24,074 bases of DNA from an uncultured Kouleothrix sp. (GTDB lineage Bacteria; Chloroflexota; Chloroflexia; Chloroflexales; Roseiflexaceae). The notes beneath the pieces were generated by a model, which worked only from the letters and a program-made list of their open reading frames with translations, was not told the DNA's origin and did no database searches. The stretch lies in assembly GCA_937858455.1 (NCBI GenBank), contig CALLYN010000663.1:1-24074 (forward strand). Reading direction: 5' to 3'. Below, in pieces: positions 21,994-24,074 of this stretch. The stretch's first letter is position 1. Each line of letters begins with the position of its first letter. Position numbers and translations under genes: made by a program.

Positions 21994-22893
21994 CTATGGT
22001 GGCTGGCTATGGGCGCTGCCCTCCCAGCGCTGGTGGAACTGAATATCAAATGCCGAGGACGAATCGCCCGCGGCCGGCTGGCTGGCCAGCGCGATCGAGC
22101 GGCGCTCGACCGCCCCAGCGTAGCTCGCGACCAGGACGTAGCTGCCTGGCGCAAGCGAACCAAGCCGGTATTGACCATCGTCGTCGCTCACTGCCTGAAT
22201 GCCAACCTGCTCGACGCGCACCAGCGCCCCCGGCACCACCTGGCCCGCGCTATCACGCACTACCCCGCCGAACCACATCCGCCGCAGCGCTGGTGTGTCT
22301 CTTGCGGCGGCCCGGCCGTTGATCTGCTTGGCCTGCTGGAGGCCGAGCAGCACGCTGGACACCGGCGCGACCTGCAGCAGCTTCTCACGTTCGATGCTGA
22401 GCGTGAGCGTGTAGCTGAGCGACGGCTTCAGCTGATTTTCAAGCGCCGACCAGATCTCGCCCGGGCTCTTCAGTACGTTATCGGGGCGAGCGACACTGGC
22501 GTAGATCGGCGTCGCGCGCTGCTGCAGCGCCTCGGGCAAGCGCTCGGTGGGCAGCGCTCGGTAGCGCGCCAGCGCCAGCAGCGCCTGCCACAGCAGCAAG
22601 TGCTCGTCTTCGATCGCCTGAGTCCAGGCGGTGATCAGGTAGGTCAGGTCGAACCACAGCGCGGGCTGGCGGCGCACGGCCGATCCTGGCTCCTGCGGTT
22701 CGATCTGCCGGCCCTGCTGGCGCATTTCCACGTTCTCACGAATGTCGAACAGGTAGCAGTTCAGCGTCGGCGCGGATATCCGCGCCGCCCATTCGCGGTT
22801 AGGGGTCTCGAAGTGAATGTCGACCACGCCGCGCTCGAAGCCGCCTTCGTCGATCAGGATTGCCTCGATCGTTTTGTCGAGCTGGTTGATCAT
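21994..22893 (-). CDS. DUF4255/Pvc16-type tail terminator with C-terminal beta-sandwich
   Basis: Protein of 299 residues. Residues 1-190 are the DUF4255 (Pvc16 N-terminal) family: INQLDKTIEAILIDEG, then PTLNCYLFDIRENVEMR, and LWFDLTYLITAWTQAIEDEH. This protein caps the distal end of the tube and sheath in Afp/PVC particles. Residues about 206-270 form an extra carboxypeptidase-regulatory-like (transthyretin-type) beta-sandwich, with FGGVVRDSAGQVVPGALVRV and DDGQYRLGSLAPGSYVLVAS, which would project from the cap. It overlaps the DUF4157 gene by ATGA, a coupled start. Confidence 0.92.
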   Translation of the reverse strand: MINQLDKTIEAILIDEGGFERGVVDIHFETPNREWAARISAPTLNCYLFDIRENVEMRQQGRQIEPQEPGSAVRRQPALWFDLTYLITAWTQAIEDEHLLLWQALLALARYRALPTERLPEALQQRATPIYASVARPDNVLKSPGEIWSALENQLKPSLSYTLTLSIEREKLLQVAPVSSVLLGLQQAKQINGRAAARDTPALRRMWFGGVVRDSAGQVVPGALVRVEQVGIQAVSDDDGQYRLGSLAPGSYVLVASYAGAVERRSIALASQPAAGDSSSAFDIQFHQRWEGSAHSQPP

Positions 22894-23519
22894 TCTGGCT
22901 CGGTTTCACGCTGGACCGGGCTGGAAGTGGTGACCTGCGCCGCCACTGCGTCGGCCTGCCGCTCGTAGCTGTCGCCGGCCGGCCCAACCGTCATTGGCCC
23001 GCTGGCCGACATACTGCGCTGCTGCACGACGTGGGTCAGCTCGTGGGCCATCAGGCTGTGATCGCTTGGGCTGGCCCCCGCGCCGAGAAAGATATCGCTG
23101 CCGGTGGTGAACGCCTGCGCGCTGATGCTGCGGTTGAGCTGGTGCGACTCGGCGCCGGTGTGCACGCGCACATCCTCGAAGCTGGCGCCAAGCTGCTGCT
23201 CCATGCTGGCGCGCATGCCGCTCTCCAGCGCCGCGCCGCCGCCCCGGCTGGCGTTGATCCGGCTCGCAACCGCATCGCTGACCGGGCCGCCCTCGAGGCC
23301 GACCTCCGGCATCGCCTGAAGCGTGCCGTTCTCTTCCTCTTCCTCGGGCATTGCTTCCCGCTGGGCGAGCATACGCGCGACCTGCGCATTGCCGATCACG
23401 CGCTGAAGCTGAGCAAGTGGCTGCTGGGCCGCGCCCGCGTTGTTCTGCGAACGCTCGGCGCGCTTCGACCGCTGCACCTGCGCGTGTGTGCGCTGCTCGC
23501 TTGATGGCGGCTTTGGCAT
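22890..23519 (-). CDS. DUF4157 eCIS-associated protein with HExxH motif
   Basis: The start at MPKPPSSEQ is chosen because GAGGAG lies about 5 bases upstream; a longer frame to 23585 would overlap the ATPase gene and lacks such a site. The protein has 209 residues. A basic, Gln-rich N-terminus contains LQRVIGNAQVARML (38-51). An acidic patch (PEEEEENG) precedes the DUF4157 core (about 80-200) with FEDVRVHTGAES, AFTTGSDIFLG and the metallopeptidase-like HELTHVVQQ (His159, Glu160, His163), then YERQADAVA. DUF4157 is a common marker of eCIS loci. The HExxH suggests a zinc protease, possibly acting on cargo or the particle, but activity is not established by sequence. Confidence 0.9.
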   Translation of the reverse strand: MPKPPSSEQRTHAQVQRSKRAERSQNNAGAAQQPLAQLQRVIGNAQVARMLAQREAMPEEEEENGTLQAMPEVGLEGGPVSDAVASRINASRGGGAALESGMRASMEQQLGASFEDVRVHTGAESHQLNRSISAQAFTTGSDIFLGAGASPSDHSLMAHELTHVVQQRSMSASGPMTVGPAGDSYERQADAVAAQVTTSSPVQRETEPE

Positions 23520-23574
23520 AGCTGCTCCTCGTGTCGTGGCGTTTTTGTGGTAATCGCCGATTTCCGTGCAAGCG

Positions 23575-24074
23575 CTAGCCTGCATCAGCGGCCGGCCGCA
23601 GCAGGCTGAAATAGGCGCCGAAGTCGCTCTCGGTCACCAGCTTGCCGAGCTTCTGGTACTCGCGCCTGAGCGCCCGGACAATATGCTGCATCGTCACAAT
23701 CGAGCCATCCTCGGCCGCGAGAAACGCCGCCAGCAGGGCAATGTTGCGAATGTTGCCGCCGGATAGCTTGAACTGCCTGGCCAGGAACCGCAGGTCGACA
23801 TCGGCGGCGAGCGGCGTGGTGGCCGGGAACACCTGCCGCCAGATCCGCTGGCGATCGGTCTCCTCGGGGAACGGGAAGTCGATGGCAACGTGCAGCCGGC
23901 GCACGAACGCGTCGTCGATATTCTTGCGCAGGTTGGTCGCCAGGATGACCACGCCGTCGTACTCCTCCATGCGCTGGAGCAGGTAGCCAACCTCGATGTT
24001 GGCGTAGCGGTCGTGAGCATCCTTGACCTCGGAGCGCTTGCCGAAGATCGCGTCGGCCTCGTCGAAGAACAGGA
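23575..24074 (-). CDS. AAA+ ATPase (Afp15 type), C-terminal part
   Basis: The frame runs off the right edge, so only about the last 165 codons are seen. They start inside Walker B (LFFDEADAIFGKRSEVKDAH), go through NIEVGYLLQRMEEYDGVVIL with sensor-1 Asn (ATN), the arginine-finger region DDAFVRRL, and sensor-2 helix LSGGNIRNIALLAAFLA. This is the classic-clade AAA+ module found next to the tail terminator gene in eCIS, thought to help sheath or particle assembly or disassembly. Walker A lies outside the window. It is followed after 55 bases by the DUF4157 gene. Confidence 0.93.
   Translation of the reverse strand, partial: LFFDEADAIFGKRSEVKDAHDRYANIEVGYLLQRMEEYDGVVILATNLRKNIDDAFVRRLHVAIDFPFPEETDRQRIWRQVFPATTPLAADVDLRFLARQFKLSGGNIRNIALLAAFLAAEDGSIVTMQHIVRALRREYQKLGKLVTESDFGAYFSLLRPAADAG

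Noticed and set aside
21883..22968. 361-residue plus-strand frame opposite the tail terminator
   Set aside because: Antisense to the DUF4255 gene, which has clear motifs and a coupled start; no ribosome site or domain.

Overview
The window holds most of one extracellular contractile injection system (eCIS, a phage-tail-like or 'tailocin/PVC/Afp-type' machine). It runs as one long minus-strand operon from the right edge down to about 3.5 kb, followed on the same strand by a SIMPL-domain gene and a broken cargo-like gene. One unrelated membrane-anchored protein lies on the plus strand at the left end. High G+C, Pro/Thr-rich 'PTP' linkers, FHA and Ig-like repeat proteins and a lone sheath gene suggest a filamentous or phototrophic Chloroflexota (Roseiflexus/Kouleothrix/Herpetosiphon type). 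That placement is stylistic and is not based on a marker gene.

Layout in transcription order (right to left). 24.07-22.9 kb: AAA+ ATPase (partial, Afp15-like) and a DUF4157 protein. 22.9-22.0 kb: DUF4255/Pvc16-type tail terminator with an added C-terminal beta-sandwich. 21.9-19.8 kb: sheath and tube, both with strong ribosome binding sites. 19.65-18.4 kb: a tail-assembly-chaperone-like protein, a DUF6760-like small protein that lacks a normal start codon, a 50-residue protein and a 153-residue protein. 18.4-14.9 kb: a second tube-like protein and a 1042-residue Ala/Arg-rich repetitive protein. 14.85-8.5 kb: baseplate and spike, namely LysM protein, VgrG/gp27-gp5-like spike, PAAR tip, gp25 wedge, J-type baseplate protein and TIGR02242-type tail protein. 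8.5-3.5 kb: a 1667-residue protein with three FHA domains, about ten Ig-like repeats, one transmembrane helix and a small outer domain. It is a candidate anchor for the particle.

The left 2.3 kb is different. It is visibly A+T-richer and carries a cargo-like protein interrupted by one in-frame TAG. The cargo has the LQRxIGNxxV motif that also occurs in the DUF4157 protein. It is followed directly by a sequence resembling an integron attC site, in the orientation expected for a cassette gene.

The most interesting signal is a canonical -1 frameshift arrangement between the chaperone-like gene and the start-less DUF6760 frame. It consists of a GGGGGGA heptamer, a 5-nt spacer and a 7-bp stem-loop. 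It recalls the programmed frameshift in tail-assembly chaperone genes of many long-tailed phages, but here sits in an eCIS operon. No tail fibre gene, integrase, tRNA, rRNA, CRISPR array or insertion sequence was found.
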